Source: CAUPWF01 sp964369775 (GTDB taxonomy: Bacteria; Bacillota; Clostridia; Lachnospirales; Lachnospiraceae). From it: a stretch of 64,000 nucleotides of DNA. The stretch covers positions 124,001 to 188,000 of the forward strand of contig CAYJHQ010000001.1 in NCBI GenBank assembly GCA_964369775.1, read 5' to 3'. The stretch's first letter is position 1; each line of letters opens with the position of its first letter. Position numbers and translations under genes: made by a program. Shown here one piece after another: positions 52,878 to 61,959 of the stretch. Under the pieces are notes generated by a model. It was not told where the DNA came from and did not search any database. It saw nothing but the letters and a program-made list of their open reading frames with translations.

Positions 52878-53204
52878 ATGAAAAGATTTTATCACGAAAA
52901 ACGTTCAAGTGGTGTAAAAGGGTTTATCTTTACGCTCGTCATCTTCGTTGGAGCCATCGTCTTATTTGTTCAAGGTTCAAACATGATCAATTCTCGTAAT
53001 TCTACGGAACAAGAGACAATGCTAAATAACGCTATTTCAAGTGCCATTGTTCAAAGTTACGCGTTAAATGGACGTTATCCTGAAACATTAGAAGATATCT
53101 TGGAAGATTATCAAATCACTTATAATGAAGAAGAATTTTTCATCGACTATCAAGTATTAGGAAGCAATATTGTTCCATTTGTAACAATCATATCAAAAAA
53201 TTAG
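52878..53204 (+). CDS. Pilin-like small protein, atypical
   Basis: The 108-residue protein has a basic N-terminus, then a membrane helix (residues 15-33, GFIFTLVIFVGAIVLF), then an external helix and a short domain. A Gly before FIFTL could be a prepilin cleavage point, but the Glu expected at position +5 is Leu. Size and gene order suggest a pilin-like subunit. Predicted external region contains SYALNGRYPETLEDIL, a pattern frequent in type IV pilin-like proteins. Function inferred from context. Confidence 0.7.
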   Translation: MKRFYHEKRSSGVKGFIFTLVIFVGAIVLFVQGSNMINSRNSTEQETMLNNAISSAIVQSYALNGRYPETLEDILEDYQITYNEEEFFIDYQVLGSNIVPFVTIISKN

Positions 53205-53213
53205 GAGGCACCT

Positions 53214-53696
53214 ATGAAAAATAGAACAACACAAAATCATGTAATACACTTTCTCTTTCCTATAGCGTTGTTCTTTATGTTTGCAGCTTTATCATTTACA
53301 TTGATTTTATTTTCTGCAGACAGCTACGCTAATATAACCAATAGTGTGACCTCTACCGAGGATGCACGAACTACTTTTGCTTATCTTTCGAATAAATTAA
53401 ATCAAAGCGATAGTGATGGTGCAATTTCAATTGGTACATTTCAGGGTAGAGATTCTGTTGTAATTAAAGCCACCGAAAGCTCAGAGATCTATTACACGTA
53501 CATTTATGAAGAAAACAATATCTTGTATGAACTCTTCATAAAAGATGGAACAACGATTGACCCTACCCTTGGAACTCCACTGATGGAAGTAGAAGGATTC
53601 TCAATCAAAGAACTTAATGAAACACTTTATTCCCTCTCCTATTCTTCAACAGAGGGTGAGATGTTTGAAAAGATTTTCTCACCAAAAACATATTAA
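53214..53696 (+). CDS. DUF4860-type pilin-like membrane protein
   Basis: The 160-residue protein has one membrane helix (residues 11-32, HFLFPIALFFMFAALSF) and an external beta-rich domain. It fits DUF4860, a family I recall from clostridial pilus-like clusters. No prepilin peptidase motif is visible. The ATG has AGGAGG at seven bases and lies nine bases after the preceding gene. Likely a minor subunit or assembly factor of the same machine. Confidence 0.65.
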   Translation: MKNRTTQNHVIHFLFPIALFFMFAALSFTLILFSADSYANITNSVTSTEDARTTFAYLSNKLNQSDSDGAISIGTFQGRDSVVIKATESSEIYYTYIYEENNILYELFIKDGTTIDPTLGTPLMEVEGFSIKELNETLYSLSYSSTEGEMFEKIFSPKTY

Positions 53697-53715
53697 CAAT
53701 GAAAGGTAGAATTCT

Positions 53716-54162
53716 ATGAATGATAAATCGAATAAACATTCCTCTTTATTTTTGATGGAACTTATCATTGCTATTTTGATGTTCTCGCTTTGTGCTGCTG
53801 TTTGTATTAATATCTTCGTAAGAGCACACAATATCAAGAATGAATCATATAATTTAACTATGGCCGTTATGCATACGTCTAATATGGCAGAGATTTTCAG
53901 CAGTACTGAAGATTTCGATGCTCTGTTTGAAGATCATTACGAGTTCCTTTCCTCTGAGTCAGCAGATTCTTCTCAATATGAGGCTTCTGTTTACTTTGAT
54001 TCACATTGGAAGGAATGTACTAAAGCTGATGCTACTTATACAGCTTTTGTTGAAATAGCAAATGAAAACAATAGCCAGATTGGAACCTTTTATATTGAGG
54101 ATTCTAAGAAGAATATCATTTACGAACTCCAATCACGCCAATTCAGAGAGGAGATATTGTAA
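53716..54162 (+). CDS. Type II secretion/pilin-like protein with Glu+5
   Basis: The 148-residue protein carries SSLFLMELIIAILMFSLCAAV at its start (the LFLMELIIAILMF part is the key). The Glu sits at position +5 of a class III pilin helix if cleavage follows the Ser, but the usual Gly at -1 is missing. One membrane helix (10-31) is followed by a mixed external domain. It is the most pilin-like of the four subunits here. Its stop overlaps the next start. Confidence 0.7.
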   Translation: MNDKSNKHSSLFLMELIIAILMFSLCAAVCINIFVRAHNIKNESYNLTMAVMHTSNMAEIFSSTEDFDALFEDHYEFLSSESADSSQYEASVYFDSHWKECTKADATYTAFVEIANENNSQIGTFYIEDSKKNIIYELQSRQFREEIL

Positions 54163-54644
54163 TGAACAAACGTAGAAATACAAATTTAGCTCCCGCTCAA
54201 ATAGGTTTGTCTTTAATTCTTGTTATTTTCATCGTTCTATGCCTTGTTATTTTTGCCACCCTCTCTCTTGTAACAGCTAACCAGGAGGAAAAGCACGCTA
54301 GCAAAGTAGCTGATAATGTTTCTGTTTATTATCAAGCTGATAGTCTTGCAAATGAAAAACTGGAAGAAATTTCAACAGCAATTACAGACTTGGATTCTAA
54401 CACTTCATCCGCAGGGGTTGTCTCGACTTTAGAAAGCATTGATGAAATCACAATTGACTACCCGATAATTTCATACGCTATCCCTATATCAGATGATAAA
54501 GAGCTTTCAGTAGTTTGTGAAGTGCAATCGAATGAGAGTAACAAGCTAGTGTGTAAGATCACTACATGGGAAGAACGCTTGATTAACAACTTCTCGGGAA
54601 ATGACACTCTTCCTCTACTAAACTTAGGATCACTAAATGAATAA
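54162..54644 (+). CDS. Pilin-like membrane protein, unknown family
   Basis: The 160-residue protein has a polar N-terminus, a long membrane helix (residues 14-38, IGLSLILVIFIVLCLVIFATL), a helical segment rich in Ala/Asn and a small external domain. No prepilin cleavage motif or Glu+5 is seen. It overlaps the preceding gene by one base and precedes the PilT gene by twelve. I do not recognise the family; a role in the same complex is inferred. Confidence 0.6.
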   Translation: MNKRRNTNLAPAQIGLSLILVIFIVLCLVIFATLSLVTANQEEKHASKVADNVSVYYQADSLANEKLEEISTAITDLDSNTSSAGVVSTLESIDEITIDYPIISYAIPISDDKELSVVCEVQSNESNKLVCKITTWEERLINNFSGNDTLPLLNLGSLNE

Positions 54645-54656
54645 AGGAGAAATAAC

Positions 54657-55715
54657 ATGGATTTAATACAACTACTAACAAACGCCGTTAACGATCAGGC
54701 ATCCGATATTTTTATCATAGCAGGACTTAAGGCTTCTTATAGAACACAAAAAGTCATGAGGAGTGTAGGAGAAAACATGCTTCTTCCAAATGACACAAAG
54801 AATCTTGTAGAAGAAATTTATAAGCTTGCAAATAATCGTAATATGGCTAATTTACTCGAAAATGGGGATGACGACTTCTCTTTTGCTGTTCCCCATCTAT
54901 CTCGTTTTCGTGTTAACGCTTACAAACAACGTGGTGCTGTATCCGCCGTGGTAAGAATTATAACTTTTAAACTGCCCGATTACTCAACAATTGGTATTCC
55001 TCAAGAAATTATTAATTTCAGTGAATTTTCAAAGGGGTTGGTACTAGTTACTGGACCTGCTGGGAGTGGAAAATCTACTTCTTTAGCTTGTATCGTGAAC
55101 CAGATTAACTTAACTCAAGAAAAGCATATCATCACTTTAGAAGATCCTATCGAATTTCTTCACTCGCATAAAAAATGTATTGTAAGTCAAAGAGAGATTA
55201 GTGTCGATACTGATAGCTATGTAAAAGCTTTGCGTGCATCACTTCGTCAAAGTCCCGATGTTATCTTGCTCGGTGAGATGCGTGACTACGAGACTATCGA
55301 TGTTGCAATGACTGCAGCTGAGACCGGACACTTGGTTATTTCCACTTTACATACAATGGGTGCAGCTAATACTATTGATCGTATTATAGACGTATTCCCT
55401 GCAAACCAACAGAGGCAAATTGCAGTCCAACTCTCTATGGTGCTACAAGCAATTGTATCACAACAATTGGTTCCTTGTGTTGACGGAACTATTGTTCCAG
55501 TATTTGAGATTATGACTATGACACCAGCGATTCGTAACATGATTCGTGATAATAAGATCCCTCAGATAGATGCCACTGTATATTCTGCTAATAGACCTGA
55601 CATGGTATCTATGGATAGTAATCTACTAAAGCTACAGCAAGCTGGAAAAATCACAAAAGAAACTGCTCTACTTTATGCTTCAAACCCTGATATGTTGAAA
55701 AACAAATTACGATAA
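54657..55715 (+). CDS. pilT: PilT-type type IV pilus ATPase
   Basis: The 352-residue secretion ATPase shows a short N-terminal PAS-like domain, then Walker A GPAGSGKSTSL near residue 132 and the Asp box with ITLEDPIEFLHSH. Walker B (VILLGEMRDYETI) and the His box (TGHLVISTLHTMGAANTIDR) follow. This is the PilT retraction-ATPase pattern rather than PilB. It is the only ATPase in the cluster, so it may drive assembly as well as retraction. A terminator follows directly. Confidence 0.92.
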   Translation: MDLIQLLTNAVNDQASDIFIIAGLKASYRTQKVMRSVGENMLLPNDTKNLVEEIYKLANNRNMANLLENGDDDFSFAVPHLSRFRVNAYKQRGAVSAVVRIITFKLPDYSTIGIPQEIINFSEFSKGLVLVTGPAGSGKSTSLACIVNQINLTQEKHIITLEDPIEFLHSHKKCIVSQREISVDTDSYVKALRASLRQSPDVILLGEMRDYETIDVAMTAAETGHLVISTLHTMGAANTIDRIIDVFPANQQRQIAVQLSMVLQAIVSQQLVPCVDGTIVPVFEIMTMTPAIRNMIRDNKIPQIDATVYSANRPDMVSMDSNLLKLQQAGKITKETALLYASNPDMLKNKLR

Positions 55716-55716
55716 C

Positions 55717-55760
55717 AAATACAAAAAGAAGCGATTTCTCCAATCGCTTCTTTTGTATTT
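55717..55760. terminator. Bidirectional terminator between pilT and the amidase gene
   Basis: AATACAAAAAGAAGCGATT, five-base loop, AATCGCTTCTTTTGTATT: an almost perfect 18 bp stem right after the pilT stop, flanked by A/T tracts. Confidence 0.9.
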
Positions 55761-55778
55761 ATATGCTATTCTATCTTT

Positions 55779-56435
55779 TTATTCTGTGATTAATTCTTTT
55801 ACATCCTCTTGAAATTCTAACCAACTATCTTCATTTTCTACATAGTACTTCGGACAAATTTTCCCCGTGATATCGTAATGCCTAATCACATCTTTTTCTG
55901 TTAATCGAAACTTCATGCAAAGCCATGCTGTCAACTCTACTACTGAATCGTATGTAACATCGGAGAACTCTCCCGTTTCATCTTCATGGCATACTTCTAT
56001 TGAAACTGAATCTGCATTACGACTATTAGATGCATAAGCTATCTCCCAGGTAGGCACACACTGTATAATCTCACCTTCTAATCCAACGATAAAATTACTG
56101 CTGGCCTCTGTTTCTTTAGAATCCTTTAATCCTTCAAAATACTCCCTGTTCTCAGACGCTGTAGAGCCCGGATTCCCAACATAATGTATCACGATGCTAT
56201 TTACTTCCTCTATCTCCGTTCCTGGTCTAGAATAGGGGTTAATTGTGAGCAAGTCAACATCCATATCAGGTTTTTCTTCTTCAAGTACCTCTTCTGTTAC
56301 AACCACATACTCCACTTCTTGGTTCGAAAATATCTTATATAAAAACAAACCTATAAATATTAATAATAACATACATATCCCTATAGATACGTATGTTACT
56401 ACTTTACTTTTATGTTTTAACTGTTTTTTATTCAT
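55779..56435 (-). CDS. Membrane-anchored N-acetylmuramoyl-L-alanine amidase (Amidase_2)
   Basis: The 218-residue protein has an N-terminal membrane anchor (residues 12-34) and an Amidase_2/PGRP-like domain outside. Zinc ligands are His in SIVIHYVGN, His in VIRHYDITGK and Cys in ICPKYY; SSNFIVGLEGEIIQCVP is the conserved core. It should cut the peptide from the glycan in peptidoglycan. It starts within the last eight bases of guaB, so it is translationally linked to it, an unrelated neighbour. Confidence 0.88.
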   Translation of the reverse strand: MNKKQLKHKSKVVTYVSIGICMLLLIFIGLFLYKIFSNQEVEYVVVTEEVLEEEKPDMDVDLLTINPYSRPGTEIEEVNSIVIHYVGNPGSTASENREYFEGLKDSKETEASSNFIVGLEGEIIQCVPTWEIAYASNSRNADSVSIEVCHEDETGEFSDVTYDSVVELTAWLCMKFRLTEKDVIRHYDITGKICPKYYVENEDSWLEFQEDVKELITE

Positions 56436-57882
56436 TTACACTATAGTTTGGTGCTTCTTTTGTAATATGAATATCATGAGGATGACTCTCTTTTAGAGAT
56501 GCTGCTGAAATCTTCACAAACTCTCCATTTTGAATCAATGATTCAATCGTCTCAGCTCCACAGTATCCCATTCCTGAACGAAGTCCACCAATTAATTGAT
56601 ACACAGTATCTTCTACTGTTCCTTTATATGCTACACGACCTTCTACACCCTCTGGAACTAGTTTCTTAGCATTCTCTTGGAAGTACCTATCTTTACTTCC
56701 GTTTTCCATAGCAGCGATAGATCCCATACCACGATATACTTTGTACTTTCTTCCTTGGAATAGTTCAAATGTACCTGGTGACTCATCACACCCTGCAAAA
56801 ATACTTCCCATCATACAGATATTTGCTCCAGCTGCAATAGCCTTTGTCATATCTCCTGAATACTTGATACCTCCATCTGCAATTACAGGGACACCATATT
56901 CTCTTGCTACATCATAGCAATTCATAACTGCCGTAATCTGTGGAACACCAATTCCTGCAACTACACGAGTTGTACAGATTGAACCTGGACCGATTCCAAC
57001 CTTAATCGCATCCGCACCAGCTTCAATTAACGCTTTTGCTGCTGCTCCTGTTGCAATATTACCTGCAATAACTTGCAATTCTGGATATGCATCTTTTACC
57101 ATCTTCACAGTTCTGATTACATTCTCAGAATGACCATGAGCAGAATCCATTACTACACAATCTACTTTTGCATTTACAAGTGCTTCTACTCTATCCAGAC
57201 AGTTTGCAGTAATTCCAACGCCTGCACCGCATAGAAGGCGTCCTTGATCATCTTTAGCAGAATCAGGATACTTAATCTGCTTCTCGATATCTTTTATTGT
57301 AATTAATCCCTTTAAATGATAGTTATCATCAACTATAGGTAGCTTTTCTTTTCTAGCTTTTGCAAGAATACTCTTTGCTTCTTCAAGTGTAATACCTTCT
57401 TTTGCAGTAATAAGACCTTCAGAAGTCATACACTCTTTGATTTTCTTCGAAAAATCTTGCTCAAACTTTAAGTCACGGTTGGTAATAATACCCACTAGTT
57501 TTTTTCCTTCTGTTATTGGAACTCCAGATATTCTAAACTTTGACATCAATTCATTTGCATCACCTAATGTATGATCTTGTGATAGATAAAATGGATCTGT
57601 AATAACGCCATTTTCTGAACGCTTTACTTTATCAACCTCATCAGCTTGTGCTTCAATTGACATATTCTTGTGAATGACACCAAGACCACCTTGCCTCGCC
57701 ATTGCAATCGCCATTCTATGCTCAGTAACTGTATCCATCCCCGCACTAATCATCGGTATATTCAAACGTATTTTTTTAGTTAAATAGGTTGATAAATCAA
57801 TCTGGTTTGGAATAACCTTTGAATAACTTGGTACTAATAATACATCATCAAACGTAATTCCTTCTCCAATAATTCTTCCCAT
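56428..57882 (-). CDS. guaB: Inosine-5'-monophosphate dehydrogenase
   Basis: GuaB (484 residues) oxidises IMP to XMP, the first step to GMP. It has a TIM barrel interrupted by two CBS domains (about residues 95-200). The barrel starts TFDDVLLVPSYS, the catalytic Cys loop is GIGPGSICTTRVVAG near residue 300, and the flap includes AMENGSKDRY. All elements are intact. The upstream region to 57965 shows no riboswitch that I can support. Confidence 0.96.
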   Translation of the reverse strand: MGRIIGEGITFDDVLLVPSYSKVIPNQIDLSTYLTKKIRLNIPMISAGMDTVTEHRMAIAMARQGGLGVIHKNMSIEAQADEVDKVKRSENGVITDPFYLSQDHTLGDANELMSKFRISGVPITEGKKLVGIITNRDLKFEQDFSKKIKECMTSEGLITAKEGITLEEAKSILAKARKEKLPIVDDNYHLKGLITIKDIEKQIKYPDSAKDDQGRLLCGAGVGITANCLDRVEALVNAKVDCVVMDSAHGHSENVIRTVKMVKDAYPELQVIAGNIATGAAAKALIEAGADAIKVGIGPGSICTTRVVAGIGVPQITAVMNCYDVAREYGVPVIADGGIKYSGDMTKAIAAGANICMMGSIFAGCDESPGTFELFQGRKYKVYRGMGSIAAMENGSKDRYFQENAKKLVPEGVEGRVAYKGTVEDTVYQLIGGLRSGMGYCGAETIESLIQNGEFVKISAASLKESHPHDIHITKEAPNYSVNE

Positions 57883-57965
57883 CTGTTGTTCCTCTCTTTC
57901 TTACTACCTTTTGTAAATAATTTAATCCTAATATTACAAAATATTTCTGCTACTGTCAAGCTATT

Positions 57966-58454
57966 TTATAGCACTTTTCTAGGTGCAATCAACTTCATTG
58001 CATTTAGTATTTTTTCGTTTGGTTCTAATAGAACTCCTACTTTTTCACCATTTTTCACAACCACAGCTTTATAAACTGTATTTTTTCCATTTTTTGACGA
58101 GAAATCTATCAATTTAATATCTTGATACCCCATTAATTGGTCTGAACCTAAAGGTGCAATCACTACTAAGTCGTTCATATCCATCGAATAAGCATGCTTT
58201 CTTTTCTTCATAGAAATTATCTTATCTATGTCAAGTTGTCCATTAATATATAAATATTCAAATTCTAAGGAGTTACCTTGCGCTATAAAATAATATAAAA
58301 CTAGCGATATTACCGCCCCGGATAATAGCACCATATTAACTAAAACTCCTCCGGCTAAACATATTATCCCTAATGCCATCAAGAAAGCACTAAGCACCAT
58401 TTTTCCCTTTGATGAGTTTCTTTTTACTAATTGCTCAATGTAAAATTCGTTCAT
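57966..58454 (-). CDS. DUF6106-type membrane-associated protein
   Basis: The 162-residue protein starts MNEFYIEQLVKRNSS, has two membrane helices (residues 19-37 and 40-60) and then a soluble part with FEYLYINGQLDIDKIISMKKRKHA. Family resemblance to DUF6106, known to me from Lachnospiraceae, is good. The YxYLYxNGELDIDKI-like segment is its clearest mark. No function is known. It stands between groESL and guaB, in the same direction. Confidence 0.75.
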   Translation of the reverse strand: MNEFYIEQLVKRNSSKGKMVLSAFLMALGIICLAGGVLVNMVLLSGAVISLVLYYFIAQGNSLEFEYLYINGQLDIDKIISMKKRKHAYSMDMNDLVVIAPLGSDQLMGYQDIKLIDFSSKNGKNTVYKAVVVKNGEKVGVLLEPNEKILNAMKLIAPRKVL

Positions 58455-58546
58455 TATCTGCCTCCACCTATGTTTCTTCTATTTATCTACTTTCCATTGT
58501 AACAAGAAATCCTTTAGACCGTCAAGAAATAATCCTAAGTAATATA

Positions 58547-58590
58547 TAAAAAGTCTATATCCAAAGTAAGCACTTTAGATATAGACTTTT
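58547..58590 (-). terminator. Intrinsic terminator of groESL
   Basis: AAAAGTCTATATC pairs with GATATAGACTTTT, with an inner AAAGT/ACTTT stem, followed on the minus strand by TTTTTA. Confidence 0.85.
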
Positions 58591-58611
58591 ACTTATCGGT
58601 TTTATTTATAA

Positions 58612-60234
58612 TTACATCATTCCCATTCCTGGGTTACCAGCTGGCATTGCTGGCATATCTTCTTTGATATTGGCAACTACAGACTCAGTAGTTAATAATG
58701 TCGATGCTACGCTTGTAGCATTTTGAAGAGCGCTTCTTGTCACTTTAGACGGGTCAAGAATTCCAGCTTCAACCATATCTACATATTTTTCTTTATATGC
58801 ATCAAATCCTGTACCAACTGCTGATTCTCTAACTTTATTGATGATAACAGACCCTTCAAGTCCTGCATTGGCTACAATATGGAACAACGGTGCCTCTAGT
58901 GCTTTTAAAATAATCTTAGCCCCAGTCTTCTCATCTCCTTCTAATTCATCAACTAACTTTTCTACTTCCTTAGAAGCATGAATATATGAAGAACCACCCC
59001 CTGCTATAATACCTTCTTCTACAGCCGCTCTAGTAGCATTTAAAGCATCTTCCATACGTAGCTTAGCTTCCTTCATCTCTGTCTCTGTAGCTGCTCCTAC
59101 GCGGATTACAGCAACTCCTCCAGCTAGTTTAGCTAGGCGCTCTTGTAATTTTTCTCTATCGAATTCTGATGTAGTCTCTTCGATTTGCTTCTTAATCTGA
59201 TTTACTCTACCATCAATTCCTGATTTATCTCCAGCACCATCGACAATTACTGTGTTTTCTTTTTGAACTTTTACTGACTTTGCACGTCCTAATTGATCCA
59301 TAGTCACTTCTTTTAAGTCTAGACCTAGTTCTTCTGAAATCACCTGGCCTCCAGTAAGGATTGCAATATCTTCAAGCATCGCTTTTCTTCTGTCTCCATA
59401 TCCTGGTGCTTTTACAGCAACAACATTGAATGTTCCTCTTAATTTGTTCACGATTAAGGTAGTAAGCGCTTCTCCTTCGATATCTTCAGCGATAATCAAT
59501 AGTCTAGCTCCCGATTGAACGATTTGCTCTAAAACAGGTAGTAAATCTTGAATATTGCTAATCTTCTTATCTGTTACCAAGATATATGGTTCATCTAAAT
59601 TTGCTTCCATCTTATCCATATCTGTCGCCATATATGCAGAAATATACCCTCTATCAAATTGCATACCTTCTACTAAGTCTAATTCTGTCATCATTGTTTT
59701 AGACTCTTCGATTGTGATAACACCATCATTTGATACTTTTTCCATTGCATCTGCAATCATAGTTCCTACCTCTTCATCACCCGAGGAAACAGTAGCTACT
59801 TTTGCAATTTGCTCTTTATCTTTTACTTTTCCGCTCATAGATGCGATTGATTCCACTGCACATGCAGTCGCTTTTTTCATTCCTTTACGAAGAACTATAG
59901 GATTTGCTCCCGCAGCAAGATTTTTCATTCCCGCATTCACCATCGCTTGAGCTAAAACTGTAGCCGTAGTTGTTCCATCTCCTGCTACATCATTGGTCTT
60001 CGCTGCAACTTCTTTTATCAGTTGTGCACCCATATTTTCAAAAACATCTTCCAGTTCAATCTCTTTTGCGATTGTAACACCATCATTAGTGATAAGAGGT
60101 GAGCCAAACGATTTGTCAAGGACTACATTTCTCCCTTTAGGGCCTAATGTCACACGCACTGTATCTGCTAATTTATTAACCCCTGTCTCTAATGATGCTC
60201 TAGCTTCTGCTCCAAATTTAATTTCCTTTGCCAT
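58612..60234 (-). CDS. groEL: Chaperonin GroEL
   Basis: The 540-residue chaperonin forms the double-ring folding chamber. Signature parts include LGPKGRNVVLDKSFG near residue 31, NDVAGDGTTTATVLAQ near residue 82 and the typical EEGIIAGGG-type segment AVEEGIIAGGGSSYIH. The Gly-Met-rich tail ends GNPGMGMM. Fully intact and of normal length. It follows groES by 13 bases under CIRCE control. Confidence 0.98.
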   Translation of the reverse strand: MAKEIKFGAEARASLETGVNKLADTVRVTLGPKGRNVVLDKSFGSPLITNDGVTIAKEIELEDVFENMGAQLIKEVAAKTNDVAGDGTTTATVLAQAMVNAGMKNLAAGANPIVLRKGMKKATACAVESIASMSGKVKDKEQIAKVATVSSGDEEVGTMIADAMEKVSNDGVITIEESKTMMTELDLVEGMQFDRGYISAYMATDMDKMEANLDEPYILVTDKKISNIQDLLPVLEQIVQSGARLLIIAEDIEGEALTTLIVNKLRGTFNVVAVKAPGYGDRRKAMLEDIAILTGGQVISEELGLDLKEVTMDQLGRAKSVKVQKENTVIVDGAGDKSGIDGRVNQIKKQIEETTSEFDREKLQERLAKLAGGVAVIRVGAATETEMKEAKLRMEDALNATRAAVEEGIIAGGGSSYIHASKEVEKLVDELEGDEKTGAKIILKALEAPLFHIVANAGLEGSVIINKVRESAVGTGFDAYKEKYVDMVEAGILDPSKVTRSALQNATSVASTLLTTESVVANIKEDMPAMPAGNPGMGMM

Positions 60235-60247
60235 TATCTCACCCCTC

Positions 60248-60532
60248 CTATTTCACTACTGCTAATATATCATTTTGCTTAACAATAATATATTCTTCAT
60301 CGTCTAATTCAATTTCAGTCCCTGCATACTTCGAGTATACAACTTTATCCCCTACTTCTACTAGCATATCTACTTGCTTTCCATCTACCATTCCCCCTGG
60401 TCCAACTGCAATCACTTCTGCTTGTTGGGGTTTTTCATTTGATTGTCCAGGTATAACGATTCCAGACTTTGTAGTTTCTTCAGCTATTAGTTGCTTCAAT
60501 ACAACCCTATCTCCTAGTGGTAATAAATTCAT
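60248..60532 (-). CDS. groES: Co-chaperonin GroES
   Basis: The 94-residue lid of GroEL begins MNLLPLGDRVVLKQLIAEE and contains the mobile loop ETTKSGIVIPGQSNEKPQ. Its C-terminus has GTEIELDDEEYIIVKQNDILA, typical of the family. CIRCE lies between promoter and gene. First gene of groESL. Confidence 0.98.
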   Translation of the reverse strand: MNLLPLGDRVVLKQLIAEETTKSGIVIPGQSNEKPQQAEVIAVGPGGMVDGKQVDMLVEVGDKVVYSKYAGTEIELDDEEYIIVKQNDILAVVK

Positions 60533-60555
60533 TGTAATTCCTCCTTAACTATATG

Positions 60556-60582
60556 TTAGCACTCAATTCCGCTGAGTGCTAA
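60556..60582 (-). promoter_or_regulatory. CIRCE operator (HrcA binding site)
   Basis: TTAGCACTC, nine bases, GAGTGCTAA is a perfect match to the CIRCE inverted repeat bound by the heat-shock repressor HrcA. It lies just downstream of the groESL -10 box. Confidence 0.97.
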
Positions 60583-60593
60583 TTCATAGATTT

Positions 60594-60622
60594 AAAATAT
60601 CATCTACCTATTCTTTTGTCAA
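60594..60622 (-). promoter_or_regulatory. groESL promoter
   Basis: TTGACA (60617-60622), exactly 17 bases, TATTTT (60594-60599) on the minus strand; the start falls at the edge of CIRCE. Confidence 0.8.
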
Positions 60623-60625
60623 TAA

Positions 60626-60934
60626 TCAATCTATTAATATTTTATAAAATCCATTCTCAATTCGAAAAATTCCCATTCCGCCTTCCTCACTATAGTACCT
60701 CTGTTTTACGGTTCCATAGCAAACAATTATGCTTTCATTTTCTGTCTCTATTTTACACGAGTACTTAACATCAAGGGAAATCCTCTCCAACAACTGCTCT
60801 GCTATCTCTATATAGAACATCTCTTCATTTTTCATATAGCGAAGCACTTTCCCCTCTACGATACCATCATCAACGATTATATCACGCTTTAAAGCTTTTT
60901 CTACTTCTAACTGGACTCTACAACCTTCGTACAT
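60626..60934 (-). CDS. Unknown 102-residue protein
   Basis: I do not recognise this protein. It is a mixed, largely beta-strand sequence: RVQLEVEKALKRDIIVDD, EGKVLRYMKNEEMFYIEI, YSCKIETENESIIVCYGTV and QRYYSEEGGMGIFRIENGF. The strand pattern could be a small barrel, vaguely like a PilZ domain, but the PilZ motif is not convincing. There is no signal peptide or membrane segment. It lies between codY and the groESL promoter, in the same direction. The start is the only ATG that keeps the full length. Confidence 0.55.
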   Translation of the reverse strand: MYEGCRVQLEVEKALKRDIIVDDGIVEGKVLRYMKNEEMFYIEIAEQLLERISLDVKYSCKIETENESIIVCYGTVKQRYYSEEGGMGIFRIENGFYKILID

Positions 60935-60991
60935 ATATCCACCTCATTCACAACCTATTCTTTTTCAATGACCTATCTTGTAAGTATATCG

Positions 60992-61029
60992 AAAAAAATG
61001 CCACTTTGCAATCGCAAGTGACATTTTTT
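60992..61029 (-). terminator. Intrinsic terminator of codY
   Basis: AAAAAATG and CACTT pair with AAGTG and CATTTTTT (one mismatch), giving a minus-strand stem followed by a run of seven T. Confidence 0.8.
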
Positions 61030-61037
61030 ATTCATTC

Positions 61038-61844
61038 TTAATTTACCGCAGATTGCTTTTTCTTATATCTACGATCCTTCTTTATTTCTTCAATCTCTCT
61101 AAAAACAAAATCATTAACAACTTTGATGTAAGTACCCTTCATGCCTGATGAACGCGATTCAATTACCCCTGCACTTTCAAACTTACGAAGAGCATTCACA
61201 ATAACCGAACGAGTGATATCTACTCTATCTGCAATCTTACTTGCAACCAATATCCCTTCAGTTCCTTCTAATTCATCAAAAATATGAATTATTGCTTCTA
61301 ATTCTGAAAAAGATAATGTTCCTAATGCTGATTGAACTATCTGTTCTTTTCTCATCTCTTCTGCATTTTCCTCATTAACTGATCGAAGCATCTCTAGCCC
61401 AACTACTGTTGTACCGTATTCACTCAAGATAATATCATCAATTTCATATACATTTGAATTTTTATATATAAATAGTGTTCCAAGCCTTTCCCCTCCAATA
61501 TCAATCGGAGTAATGATCGCTTGATAATCTTTCACTGTCTCTGCTGCAAACCCTAATGTCTGTAAATTTACATTTTCTTTTGTCGATAAAATACTCAGCA
61601 ACCTCTCGTTAAGCATCTCGTCTATATAGCTTCCTACTTCGTTCATAATCAACTCATTAATCGCCGGAACGCTAACAAACTGACTAATTCCAAGTACTTT
61701 CCCTTTTTTACTAACCACAAGAGCATTAGACTCTAAAATCTCTGTCAATACAGAGCAAATATCGCTAAATACTACTTTACTAGAATTATTGTTGTGTAAT
61801 AATTTGTTAATTTTTCTTGTTTTATCAAGCAAATGTACGCTCAT
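61038..61844 (-). CDS. codY: Global nutritional repressor CodY
   Basis: CodY (268 residues) represses stationary-phase and nitrogen genes while GTP and branched-chain amino acids are plentiful. It begins MSVHLLDKTRKINKLL, the N-terminal GAF sensor follows, and the winged helix has KIADRVDITRSVIVNALRKFESAGVIESRS (the ADRVDITRSVIVNAL part is the recognition region) with GMKGTYIKV. The ATG at 61844 has GGAGG upstream and is the family start; an earlier ATG is rejected. It is encoded next to topA, a common arrangement in Firmicutes. Confidence 0.96.
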   Translation of the reverse strand: MSVHLLDKTRKINKLLHNNNSSKVVFSDICSVLTEILESNALVVSKKGKVLGISQFVSVPAINELIMNEVGSYIDEMLNERLLSILSTKENVNLQTLGFAAETVKDYQAIITPIDIGGERLGTLFIYKNSNVYEIDDIILSEYGTTVVGLEMLRSVNEENAEEMRKEQIVQSALGTLSFSELEAIIHIFDELEGTEGILVASKIADRVDITRSVIVNALRKFESAGVIESRSSGMKGTYIKVVNDFVFREIEEIKKDRRYKKKQSAVN

Positions 61845-61959
61845 AAATGTCCTCCAAAATTTCATTTCATAATATTTCTAATTGTTCCTCGAATTTGTCT
61901 TTTTATACTAACACACAATTTTCTATATTTCACTAAATTCGTCAAATCTTAATATAATA

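Noticed and set aside
61925..61939. Possible CodY box upstream of codY
   Set aside because: Only 11 of 15 positions match the CodY consensus AATTTTCWGAAAATT; in AT-rich DNA this is not significant.
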